This document shows positions 45,891 through 53,313 of a DNA stretch of 64,000 nucleotides, piece by piece. The notes under the pieces were generated by a model. That model was not told where the DNA came from, ran no database searches, and worked only from the letters and a program-made list of their open reading frames with translations. The position numbers were made by a program, and so were the translations under genes. Each line of letters starts with the position of its first letter. Position 1 is the first letter of the stretch. Source of the stretch: JBECKX01 sp964468475 (GTDB taxonomy: Bacteria > Zixibacteria > MSB-5A5 > CAIYYT01); the NCBI GenBank assembly GCA_964468475.1, contig CAYXUL010000007.1, forward strand, positions 1-64,000. Reading direction: 5' to 3'.

Positions 45891-46526
45891 ATGTTGAACG
45901 CACCGGTGCGAAACAACGAACTCATACCAGAACAGGAACTGGTGGCGCGCGTCGCCCAGGGGGACAGGTCTGCCTTCAAGCAGCTCTACGATCTTCACTC
46001 CGACTACATTTATAGCCTTTGCCTGAGAATGTTGGGCAACTCCGATGATGCCCTTGAAATATCCCAGGATGTTTTCGTTACTCTCTGGCGTAAAGCAGCT
46101 TCCGTTCGCGGCGAAAGCCGCCTGCGCACCTGGCTACATCGGGTCGCCATTAATAAGTCGATAAATTTCCGCAAGCGGGGGGGTGTGCTCAGTAGAATCA
46201 AGCAAATCATGTCAATTGATACTGATGAAGTCTCCCTTACTGACCAGCTGCCGGCGCCGCAGTCCAGCGAGCCGGATTCACAATTGGAAGCGAAGGAAAC
46301 CAGGAACGAACTTGCAACGCTGATGGCGGATTTGCCGGAGCGTCAGCGGGAAGCGTTTCTTCTGCACAAGCTTGAAGGTATGAGCTACAAAGAGATCGCG
46401 GAGGAAATGAGTCTGAGTTTACCGGCGGTTGAGTCACTAATTCATCGGGCAAAACTCAGCCTTAAGGAGAAGCTGATTAAAAAGTCTCAGCGGCGGCGCA
46501 AGAAAGAGGGGCGCCGGAATGTCTAA
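45891..46526 (+). CDS. ECF-type RNA polymerase sigma factor (second module)
   Basis: 211 residues with sigma region 2 (FKQLYDLHSDYIYSLCLRML, ALEISQDVFVTLWRKA, LRTWLHRVAINKSINFRK) and region 4 (LPERQREAFLLHKLEGMSYK, then EIAEEMSLSLPAVESLIHRA). It heads a four-gene operon with a zinc-type anti-sigma factor and two Spy/CpxP-like proteins. No SD is visible before the ATG, so translation may be leaderless or weak. The long charged linker and the basic tail (KKSQRRRKKEGRR) are typical of Bacteroidetes-like ECF factors. Confidence 0.94.
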   Translation: MLNAPVRNNELIPEQELVARVAQGDRSAFKQLYDLHSDYIYSLCLRMLGNSDDALEISQDVFVTLWRKAASVRGESRLRTWLHRVAINKSINFRKRGGVLSRIKQIMSIDTDEVSLTDQLPAPQSSEPDSQLEAKETRNELATLMADLPERQREAFLLHKLEGMSYKEIAEEMSLSLPAVESLIHRAKLSLKEKLIKKSQRRRKKEGRRNV

Positions 46527-46541
46527 ACGGACGGAGGAGAA

Positions 46542-47036
46542 ATGAAGCACTCAGTTAGTTGCACAGATATTGAACAGCTGTTGATCGAATTTGCGGAAGG
46601 CAACCTGCCGGCAGAAACGATCGACGCAATTAATCTGCATCTCAAGAGCTGCCCTGCTTGTGACGAATTGGTCGCGGAAGCGAGAGTAATTTTCTCTTCT
46701 GAAGTTGATATGCCTACCGAAAATGCCCCCGAATCTCTCTGGCGCTCAATACAGAATAAGATCAACCGTACAGACAAGGGTCGTCTGAAGCAGCCTACCC
46801 TGCTCTCCACCCGGCGACCCTTTGTCGTGATTTCACTTCAGGGTCTTGCTGCGGCAGCAGCGCTGCTGTTGGGGATATATCTTGGCAGTGGTTCGATTCA
46901 GACCGAAGCAGCGGCGCAGCAGAGCTATGAAGATCAACTGGTTGATTACTACGCCTCGGCATTTCAGGGCGAATCCGCCATTCCTGTTGGTGACGTAGTG
47001 TACGAGCTGGAGCAATCTGGAGGGAGTGGACGATGA
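46542..47036 (+). CDS. Zinc-finger anti-sigma factor
   Basis: 164 residues, 15 bases after the sigma gene with SD GGAGGAG. The cytoplasmic part holds the anti-sigma zinc site His-xxx-Cys-xx-Cys (LHLKSCPACDEL, near residues 32-43). One transmembrane segment lies at about 92-113 (VISLQGLAAAAALLLGIYLG) with a short periplasmic tail of roughly 45 residues. It should hold the partner sigma factor inactive and release it on a signal, probably passed on by the next gene product, whose start overlaps this stop (ATGA). Confidence 0.9.
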   Translation: MKHSVSCTDIEQLLIEFAEGNLPAETIDAINLHLKSCPACDELVAEARVIFSSEVDMPTENAPESLWRSIQNKINRTDKGRLKQPTLLSTRRPFVVISLQGLAAAAALLLGIYLGSGSIQTEAAAQQSYEDQLVDYYASAFQGESAIPVGDVVYELEQSGGSGR

Positions 47037-47545
47037 AGGTACGCACACTGGTCTATCTGGTGATCGTTTTGATCCTGATTAATGTTGCCGCCCTGGCGAC
47101 TATCGTGATTCAGCGAGTCAATCGCTTTGACCGTCCGCGGGGCTTCGACAACTACCGTGGGTCTGAGCGAACCTCACCTCCCGATTTTCAACTCTCCGAC
47201 GAAGAACGTCAAGCCATGGAACGTGCGCGTGCTGACTTCGCGGAGAATGTCAAACCGATCGTCGATTCTTTATCAAATGTGCGGCGCGCACTCTTCGACG
47301 AGTTGAAGCTTGAAAAGCCCGACTCGGCTATTGTTAACGAGGAAATCGAGACATTGGGTGCGCTGCAAACAAGAATACAGAAACGAATGATAAACCGCTT
47401 CCTGTCAGACCGTGACATAATGAAGCCCGAACACCGTGAGCGATTTCTCCAGATGATCGAGCAGCGTACGCGCGGAGGACGCTTTTGGGGTGAGGGCCGA
47501 CCCGGCGATCAGGATCACAGGCACGGTTATAGACGAGGACATTGA
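47033..47545 (+). CDS. Membrane-anchored periplasmic sensor, Spy/CpxP/CnrX-like
   Basis: 170 residues. An N-terminal membrane anchor (LVYLVIVLILINVAALATIV) leads to a helical periplasmic domain with the Spy/CpxP-type hairpin (FQLSDEERQAMERARADFAE, then IVNEEIETLGALQTRIQKRM, FLQMIEQR) and a His/Arg/Gly-rich tail. This matches the periplasmic sensor CnrX/NccX, which in metal-resistance loci works with an anti-sigma and an ECF sigma exactly in this order. Metal binding is not shown by a distinct site here; envelope stress is the alternative signal. Confidence 0.83.
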   Translation: MKVRTLVYLVIVLILINVAALATIVIQRVNRFDRPRGFDNYRGSERTSPPDFQLSDEERQAMERARADFAENVKPIVDSLSNVRRALFDELKLEKPDSAIVNEEIETLGALQTRIQKRMINRFLSDRDIMKPEHRERFLQMIEQRTRGGRFWGEGRPGDQDHRHGYRRGH

Positions 47546-47617
47546 GACACGCTCAAGGTGAAACCTTCAACCGAGACATTGACTTGATTCAATGGCACTA
47601 GAATGAGGAGAAACAAT

Positions 47618-48244
47618 ATGACCTGGAAACGATTCGCACTAATTGCAGCGGCGCTGCTGCTTATCGTAGCCGCAATTCCGCTGGTGGCGCAAAGCAATTC
47701 GGATGACCCCGACGATTACGGCGACCAGTATAACAACGCCGGTGACTTCTTCGCCCAACAGGGCCCGATGGGCCAGATGGGGCAGGGACATGGACAGATG
47801 ATGGGACGGTTTGCTGAGATGCGCAAGGGTATCCCGGATAGCCTCAAGCTGACCGATGAGCAGAAACAGAAGATGCACGACCTGCGTTCGCAGAATCAAA
47901 AAGAGATGATCCCGATGCAGGCAAACCTGAAGGTCATGCGCATCGAGCTGCGGGACCTGATTTCCAGTGGCGCCAGTCAGTCCGATGTCAATGCCAAGAT
48001 TGACCAGATTGGCAAGCTCCGCACCGATATCCAGAAGAAGCGCGTGGCCAACATGATGGCGGTGCGCAACGTGCTCACCAAAGAGCAGCGCGACTACTTC
48101 AAGGGCCGCATGGGAATGGGCATGGGTAACGGTGGCGGCTGGGGCGACGGTCACGGACGCGGCGGCAAGATGCGCATGCGCGACCGCGGCAACTGTGATG
48201 GCTGCGGAATGATGGGACCTCGCGGCGGAGGCCGTGGAAGGTAA
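47618..48244 (+). CDS. Secreted Spy/ZraP-like protein, Met/Gly/His-rich
   Basis: 208 residues from the ATG six bases after GAGGAGA (the frame has an earlier ATG at 47603 that overlaps the SD). A signal peptide (LIAAALLLIVAAIPLVAQ) is followed by a Met/Gln/Gly-rich stretch (GPMGQMGQGHGQMMG), the LTxxQ-type helical domain (LTDEQKQKMHDLRSQNQKEM, LTKEQRDYFKGRM) and a His/Gly/Met/Cys-rich tail. ZraP and Spy act as periplasmic chaperones, some binding zinc or copper. It is probably the effector of the ECF circuit. Confidence 0.85.
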   Translation: MTWKRFALIAAALLLIVAAIPLVAQSNSDDPDDYGDQYNNAGDFFAQQGPMGQMGQGHGQMMGRFAEMRKGIPDSLKLTDEQKQKMHDLRSQNQKEMIPMQANLKVMRIELRDLISSGASQSDVNAKIDQIGKLRTDIQKKRVANMMAVRNVLTKEQRDYFKGRMGMGMGNGGGWGDGHGRGGKMRMRDRGNCDGCGMMGPRGGGRGR

Positions 48245-48305
48245 GCAACCAGCGCTGTTCAAACTAAAACGCTTACGTTAAGTCTGGACTTAACCTCCTG
48301 TTAGG

Positions 48306-48332
48306 GCGCCCGCTTCGGCGGGCGTCTTTTTT
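48306..48332 (+). terminator. Intrinsic terminator of the metal/envelope-stress operon
   Basis: A GC-rich stem (GCGCCCGC/GCGGGCGT) capped by a TTCG tetraloop and followed by CTTTTTT, about 60 bases after the Spy-like gene stop. Confidence 0.9.
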
Positions 48333-48355
48333 CCTGCGAACATCTTTGGCAGCTT

Positions 48356-48578
48356 GTAGGGGCACGCTGCGCGTGCCCACTTCTGTTGTTTTGATTTCCT
48401 TATAGCAGGACACACCCCGTCTCGCCCCGAAAAATCGGGGCGATCCACCCCTCTTGTTAGAGGGGAATTTGCGCACGGTGCACGCAGTAGGAACTGAATC
48501 AACCGCGACATGAGGATACACTTTCCAATTGGGTGTAGGGATACTAGAATCGCACGGCAGGAGCCTCCGACTCCTGCC
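48356..48578. repeat. Cluster of four palindromic repeats
   Basis: Four separate palindromes lie in 220 gene-free bases: GTAGGGGCACGC...GCGTGCCC (48356-48378), TCGCCCCGA-AAAA-TCGGGGCGA (48422-48443), CCCCTCT-TGTT-AGAGGGG (48448-48465) and GGCAGGAG-CCTCCGA-CTCCTGCC (48556-48578). The first shares its GTAGGGGC head with the repeat near 34.59 kb. The mixture resembles mosaic REP/BIME-type intergenic repeats. No gene is seen here. Confidence 0.6.
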
Positions 48579-48584
48579 AATCCC

Positions 48585-49424
48585 CTAGACGTTATATGGA
48601 CAAAACCGATAGTCAGCTACCCCCTTGGTGCAGTACATTAACCGGCGCGGTTGGCTGCGGCCATCGCCATTTACCGAGTCGATCAAAAGACCATGCTGGC
48701 AGCGAAGACACTTGGCGGGCTGGCCATCGATTACCGTGCCGGTGAACTTCGCCTGGCGGAATGCCTTGAGGTTGGCAGTCTCTCCGTCGTTGGAACGAAT
48801 CGTTTCAATCCCTCCAACTCTGTCGATCACAAACCGCCCCCGATCGATTTGTAGTTGACCCTTAAAATCTATTTCATCTCCGACAGCAACCCGGTAGCGA
48901 TCATATACGTTAAATGTGAGCCGTGCGTAAAAGGGATCAAGAAACCTGTCATACCCGAAAATCCCTTCACGGAAATAGAGCAGCACACCTCTGCCGGCGA
49001 TCTTCGGCACGCCGTTATTGCCGTGATTCACGAGCAACGGGTTGATGGACTTGATTATGGCTCGAACTTCTATCCGGCGTCCTTTGAGCCCTTCAACCCA
49101 CTCCTCGAAGTCATCAAACTCGCGCAGGAAATCGGAATACTCCGCTTCCTGCAGTTTCATTTCGGGCTGGTAGGTCTCCTTAATGTCAAAGAAGAAAGGG
49201 CAGGAGAAACAATCCTTGCCGACGTGCTTCTTCTTTCGCGGGCATTTCTGTCCCGATTCGAATTTGCGGCAGCGCCAGCGGAAGGTCATGCAGCCCTGTG
49301 GAAAACACTGCTTGTGCTTGATGATATGCCACGCCGAAGTACCGGTCTCGCGATGCTTATGCAACCGGTGTGGACAGAAGAAGATATCGGAACGCTTATA
49401 CAGGTTGCGCCACTCTGTCTGCAT
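48585..49424 (-). CDS. Cysteine-rich protein of unknown function
   Basis: 279 residues, ATG after AAGGAGAG. The first 80 residues are Cys/His-rich (FFCPHRLHKHRE, CFPQGCMTFRWRCRKF, KCPRKKKHVGKDCFSCPFF), suggesting zinc or iron-sulfur binding. Residues 90-225 are acidic and beta-rich with an OB-like feel (RRIEVRAIIKSINPLLV, YRVAVGDEIDFKGQLQIDRG). The end is again Cys-containing (CLRCQHGLLID, YCTKGVADYRFCPYN). No signal peptide and no known family. Its stop is followed at once by a palindromic repeat. Function unknown; nucleic-acid binding is a guess. Confidence 0.65.
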   Translation of the reverse strand: MQTEWRNLYKRSDIFFCPHRLHKHRETGTSAWHIIKHKQCFPQGCMTFRWRCRKFESGQKCPRKKKHVGKDCFSCPFFFDIKETYQPEMKLQEAEYSDFLREFDDFEEWVEGLKGRRIEVRAIIKSINPLLVNHGNNGVPKIAGRGVLLYFREGIFGYDRFLDPFYARLTFNVYDRYRVAVGDEIDFKGQLQIDRGRFVIDRVGGIETIRSNDGETANLKAFRQAKFTGTVIDGQPAKCLRCQHGLLIDSVNGDGRSQPRRLMYCTKGVADYRFCPYNV

Positions 49425-49657
49425 GACTGCTCTCCTTGTAGGCGCCTGCGATTGAAGGACTTTCTCCGCTCGCTATTGGGACTATCCCATAGATTTGCAG
49501 CGGTTTGGAGAGGGTATGCTTGTTGGGTACCCTATATACTCTATACACAACTGTAACGCACACAAGCAAATAATCTCAAGGGGAATCTTTAGAAAGGCTC
49601 GGCAGCGAATCTGCAATAAAGAGGGCGAAGGAATGTGCTCGAAGGAGGTGTCGGCTC

Positions 49658-49885
49658 ATGAAGGTGAGGTTTACGCTAACGATGGATGACCTGCTGGTAG
49701 ACAACCAGCATTACGACTCGGTCATCATCGACTGGGTGTCCGACGTGGAGCAGGAAGAAGTGATGGATATGTCACAGAAGTGGATATCGTCGCAGAATTT
49801 CCTGACGCGCCGGATGATCGGGCTACAGCGCGTAGGGGAGTCGTCCCTGACAATCGAGCCGGTAGATGAGACTAAGGCAATCTAG
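49658..49885 (+). CDS. Small acidic protein of unknown function
   Basis: 75 residues, preceded by an exceptionally strong SD (AAGGAGGTG) at seven bases from the ATG, so expression is likely. It begins KVRFTLTMDDLLVDNQHYDS and is acidic and soluble with a single Trp-rich region (IIDWVSDVEQEEVMDMSQKW); no Cys and no signal peptide. No family is recognised. It is the first of four closely spaced small plus-strand genes; the 233 bases upstream hold no gene that I can see. Confidence 0.62.
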   Translation: MKVRFTLTMDDLLVDNQHYDSVIIDWVSDVEQEEVMDMSQKWISSQNFLTRRMIGLQRVGESSLTIEPVDETKAI

Positions 49886-49927
49886 GGATAACGAAGGGAC
49901 TTAAACGAAGGGACTTTGGGGAGACTT

Positions 49928-50254
49928 ATGCCGGTAGGCGTAGGCGCAACAACAACACAGGTGGAGTACAGCTCGCTGGTAACATTGGCCAGCGGGAAAG
50001 CTCTGGAACTGCACGGTTATCTCCTGTCGACGTTCGGGACCAGCGTGACAATGGCGATATACCTGGCAGTGGCAGCTCTTCTGATCCTCGGCCTCTGGCG
50101 ATTAGTGAAGTTTTCGTTTGACGTAGTTCGCTGCGTCGCGATTCCGGCAACTGCCGTCGCCCTGGTCGGATCATGGCTGCTACCCTTTCCGTTCCTCCAC
50201 ATCTTCCCAATCGCAACAGCGCTCTTCGCAGGCATCCTCCTCGTTCGGGGATAA
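49928..50254 (+). CDS. Small membrane protein of unknown function
   Basis: 108 residues from the ATG after GGGGAG; the open frame starts four codons earlier at TTG. Two to three membrane segments are evident (SVTMAIYLAVAALLILGLW, CVAIPATAVALVGSWLLPF, LHIFPIATALFAGILLV), with a Thr/Ser-rich N-terminus (GVGATTTQVEYSSL). The size and hydrophobicity would also fit a holin- or coat-like protein, but nothing else of a phage is near. Gap to the preceding gene is 42 bases, which suggests one transcript. Confidence 0.6.
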   Translation: MPVGVGATTTQVEYSSLVTLASGKALELHGYLLSTFGTSVTMAIYLAVAALLILGLWRLVKFSFDVVRCVAIPATAVALVGSWLLPFPFLHIFPIATALFAGILLVRG

Positions 50255-50340
50255 GACATCAACGGCGGCAAAGCCGTGTTGGCTGACCGCCAGACTGGTA
50301 AGGCGCATGTGCCCGGCATGCTGAAACGCGGGAGAGAGTC

Positions 50341-50517
50341 ATGAAACCGCCCAAACCGAAGAAACGAGACCGCTGCCCACTCTGCCAGGCAAAGCTGGTG
50401 AAGGTGAACGGGCAGCTCTGTTGCACCGCCTGCAATATCGCAGTGAAGGGCGACACCTGTCGCTTCATTAACCTGCAGCAGGCTAAAGGCAGATTGCGGA
50501 AACTCCCGAAGAAATAA
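50341..50517 (+). CDS. Tiny zinc-ribbon protein
   Basis: 58 residues, short enough to be missed by common length cut-offs. SD GGGAGAGAG lies just upstream of the ATG. A basic start (KPPKPKKRDR) is followed by Cys12-xx-Cys15 and Cys27/Cys28-xx-Cys31, a classic rubredoxin-like zinc ribbon, with a fifth Cys at 40 and a basic tail. It resembles the N-terminal ribbon of the next gene, six bases downstream, so the two may be related by duplication. Probably binds nucleic acid or a protein partner; function unknown. Confidence 0.68.
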   Translation: MKPPKPKKRDRCPLCQAKLVKVNGQLCCTACNIAVKGDTCRFINLQQAKGRLRKLPKK

Positions 50518-50523
50518 CCCGCT

Positions 50524-51003
50524 ATGAGTGCGCAGCCGAACCGTTGCCATATCTGCGGTCGGCGGATGCGGGAATTCAAGGGTGTCTACCTCTGCTTACC
50601 GTGCAACGATAAGTATGGGGAGTACTACAATTTCTTCAAATCCGCCTCGAGGGAGTTCTACGGAGCTCAGGATAAGATCGCAATCGAATGCCCCGGCGTC
50701 ACGATCTACGACGACACCAACACTCGCGTGATTCGCGGAGTGAAATGGAACGACGAGCGTGACCACAACAAGGGCTACGAAATTGTTGGTAAGCAGATCT
50801 TCGCGCCGAATCACAAGAAGACGCGCCTGGTCGAGAGCGAAAAGGCCAACAATATCAGCCGCTGTCAGGCGTGCCAGGACTTCACCGTGCGCATGAGAAT
50901 TTATAACCAGCAGAAGGACAAAGAAGACTACGTGCAGAACTCGCCGCTGATGCCTAAAGACGAAGCACACTTTACCCGCCCCAGTATCCATGACAAACGC
51001 TAG
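50524..51003 (+). CDS. Zinc-ribbon protein of unknown function
   Basis: 159 residues. The N-terminal ribbon has Cys8, Cys11, Cys24 and Cys27 (CHICGRRMREFKGVYLCLPC); a further CQAC lies near residue 113. The region between is hydrophilic with Tyr- and Asn-rich stretches (DKYGEYYNFFKSASREFYGA, GVKWNDERDHNKGYEIVGKQ). No family recognised. It follows the tiny ribbon gene with a six-base gap, so both are surely one operon. The last gene of the small-protein cassette; an alpha/beta hydrolase begins 96 bases later. Confidence 0.65.
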   Translation: MSAQPNRCHICGRRMREFKGVYLCLPCNDKYGEYYNFFKSASREFYGAQDKIAIECPGVTIYDDTNTRVIRGVKWNDERDHNKGYEIVGKQIFAPNHKKTRLVESEKANNISRCQACQDFTVRMRIYNQQKDKEDYVQNSPLMPKDEAHFTRPSIHDKR

Positions 51004-51099
51004 CAAACCTGCGTAATCTTTTAACATAGTAATTCCGGAACAAAACGAACTTCGATAATCCTGTTGCATTCGACCGCCGCTCCTGTTATATGGCAAGGC

Positions 51100-51933
51100 A
51101 TGAGTAAGGACTATGTTCTACCATTAAGCGATGGCGAGAGGCTCCAGATAACACTTCACGGCGAGGAGCATCTCGCGAATTCACCCTGCGTGATTTTTGT
51201 TCATGGGTTTAAGGGTTTCAAGGACTGGGGATTTGTGCCGCCGATCGGGAAGGAACTCGCCGACGTCGGCTACGCCGCTATTACCTTCAATTTCTCCCAC
51301 AACGGAATCGGGGAAAACCCGCTGGAGATGACCGAGGAAAAGAAATTCGGAAAGAACACTTTCTCACGCGAGGTCGGTGAACTGAACGACCTGATCACGG
51401 CTTACCAGGCAAGCTTTTTTGGCGAGTATCGCCCGCAGAAGCTTGGCCTGCTGGGGCACAGTCGTGGCGGCGGAATTGCTTTGCTAACGGCTGCTCGAAA
51501 TTCAGCCGTTGATGCTGTCGTGAGTTGGTCAGCGGTCAGCACCTTCGATCGCTACGACGAGAAAGCCAAGCTCAAATGGCGCAAGCGTGGGTTTCTGCAG
51601 GTGGAGAATAAGCGTACCGGACAGACTTTTCATCTCGATACGGCGCTTCTCGACGACGTCGAGGCGAATATTGGGGAGTCACTCAATATCAGGAAAGCCG
51701 TGAGACTGCTGTCCAGGCCACTGCTGATCGTGCACGCGGTCGACGATGAGTCAGTAAATGTCAAGGAAGGTCGCCGACTCTACGAATGGGCCAACCACGA
51801 GCACACGGACTATCTCGAGGTGCCCGCCACGGGCCATACTTTTGGCGTTGGTCATCCTTATAGAGGAGCGAGCCGCGAGTTTGAATTGGTCCTGAGAGAG
51901 ACGATCAGCTTCTTCGACGCAAACCTGCATTGA
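51100..51933 (+). CDS. Alpha/beta hydrolase (dienelactone hydrolase/peptidase-like)
   Basis: 277 residues from the ATG after GGCAAGGC; a longer frame begins 12 codons upstream at TTG. The core shows the oxyanion region VIFVHGFKGFKDWGF, the nucleophile elbow GLLGHSRGGG with Ser121, the acid in IVHAVDDESVN and the catalytic His in ATGHTFGVGHP. No signal peptide, so it is cytoplasmic. Substrate cannot be told; esterases and acyl-peptidases share this pattern. Converges on the SLOG/AbiGi-like gene. Confidence 0.88.
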   Translation: MSKDYVLPLSDGERLQITLHGEEHLANSPCVIFVHGFKGFKDWGFVPPIGKELADVGYAAITFNFSHNGIGENPLEMTEEKKFGKNTFSREVGELNDLITAYQASFFGEYRPQKLGLLGHSRGGGIALLTAARNSAVDAVVSWSAVSTFDRYDEKAKLKWRKRGFLQVENKRTGQTFHLDTALLDDVEANIGESLNIRKAVRLLSRPLLIVHAVDDESVNVKEGRRLYEWANHEHTDYLEVPATGHTFGVGHPYRGASREFELVLRETISFFDANLH

Positions 51934-51960
51934 GGTGCCGTTACCGGAAGAGGCAGAAGC

Positions 51961-53112
51961 TCAGAGAAAAAGCGGGATCACCGGGCAGTTGGTGATACTC
52001 CTCATTTCACGGATTTCTGTCGATTTGTAGACGACATAGGTGAGACTGCCGTCCGGCAAGGTACTCAAATCCAGGTTGCCCGAATATCGCCATTCAGCTT
52101 CCGGGGTCCAGTCAGCCACGTCGCTGGAGGCAGTCTGAAAGTAAGGGCGGTCTCGTTCGTCGAGCATATCGTAGTCGCACTTGTCACCGTATACCACCGG
52201 CTTAATTCCAATCCTGCGTGCGATCGATTTTTCAATCGCGACACCGTAGGGCTCAAAATTGAAGTAGACGTACCGCCGGCGCCAGCGCATCAAGTCTATG
52301 GCCTCAGTGACCCGGCTCGCCGAAAAGGAGACTACGTTGAAACCTCCGCGAATGAACCTGTTCGAAGCGTGAAGGTGGTTTTGGTCGGCGATGCGTTTGA
52401 GTGTATCAAGCGCGGAGTGTGGATAGGCGCAGGACTCAACGATTTTCTGGTAGAAGGCTGCCGCCGATTCGCCGGGATAAGGATGGTAACAGGATCGCGT
52501 CCAGTGAACGATGCACTCATCCAGGGCGGCGATAGTTTCAGGAATCAGTAGCTGCTTCTCGAGAGAATAAACTGGCTTGTCTTTGCCGCCCTGATACGGT
52601 GTTAAGTAGCTTGAATCGAGTTTCGGTTTGTGCTCGTCTTCAGCGAGTAGTACAGAGAGCTTTCCTTTAGGATCAATCGAGACAGGGATGATCCTATCCG
52701 CCAGTGAAATCACCGCCTGATCCCGGAGCCGATTCAGCTTCACCGACGATTCGTTGCAATCATGATCATTCGCTGACGGGTAAGCGAAGCTTGTGAATTC
52801 TACCTTCAATTCAAAATCCCTAATAACTCTCGCAGCGATCTCTGCTACCTGGTTCTCATCCAAAGTCGGCAGGAGTATCAGTTGCGGGACTTTATTTTTG
52901 CCTGCAAGATGAACAAGCAATTCCCAGGTATTCAGACCAATTGAGCTTAGCAAGGTGTGATGATTTGACTCGAGGCTCTGAATGGCCCTTAGCGTGCTGT
53001 CCACCCAGGGATCAGTTCGGCAGGGGCGCTTGGACTGATGCGAGTTGAGGATTGCAACAAGTTCAGTATCACGAGGAAAACTGCTGAGTGATTTGACAAG
53101 ATGCGGGTTCAT
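51961..53112 (-). CDS. SLOG/DprA-like domain joined to AbiGi/DUF2971-like domain
   Basis: 383 residues. Residues 14-150 read as a Rossmann-type SLOG fold: VAILNSHQSK, a helix, HTLLSSIGLNTWELLVHLAG, then VPQLILLP, and LNRLRDQAVISLADRIIPVS, matching the order VAIVGSR / SGxA.GID / TIAVLP / RNRIIAxLSD of DprA and LOG proteins. Residues 248-365 resemble AbiGi/DUF2971 proteins of phage-abortive loci: VVSFSASR, EPYGVAIEKSIARRIG with KPVVYGD, and the closing EAEWRYSG. The combination suggests a nucleotide-sensing defence or toxin-type protein. Both assignments rest on pattern reading and need profile searches. It lies alone, convergent with the hydrolase. Confidence 0.6.
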   Translation of the reverse strand: MNPHLVKSLSSFPRDTELVAILNSHQSKRPCRTDPWVDSTLRAIQSLESNHHTLLSSIGLNTWELLVHLAGKNKVPQLILLPTLDENQVAEIAARVIRDFELKVEFTSFAYPSANDHDCNESSVKLNRLRDQAVISLADRIIPVSIDPKGKLSVLLAEDEHKPKLDSSYLTPYQGGKDKPVYSLEKQLLIPETIAALDECIVHWTRSCYHPYPGESAAAFYQKIVESCAYPHSALDTLKRIADQNHLHASNRFIRGGFNVVSFSASRVTEAIDLMRWRRRYVYFNFEPYGVAIEKSIARRIGIKPVVYGDKCDYDMLDERDRPYFQTASSDVADWTPEAEWRYSGNLDLSTLPDGSLTYVVYKSTEIREMRSITNCPVIPLFL

Positions 53113-53313
53113 CCCTTTGACTCGCCCTTCAAAAGTGTGGCCGATTGATGTTGAAACGGCGCGCGGGTTCGCTTCGAACTCGCCAAACTCTGCTTGATTA
53201 TTTTATAACGAATCGAGTCCGCAAACGCAACAACGGCCCGCATCCCACGCAGGAATGCGAGCCGCCGTTATCAGACCTTTGGGTCGAAGATAGCTTTGTC
53301 GCTACTAATTCCC

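Noticed and set aside
49928..50254. Small membrane protein as a holin or filamentous-phage coat protein
   Set aside because: No lysin, replication, integrase or other phage gene is nearby; hydrophobicity alone does not support it.
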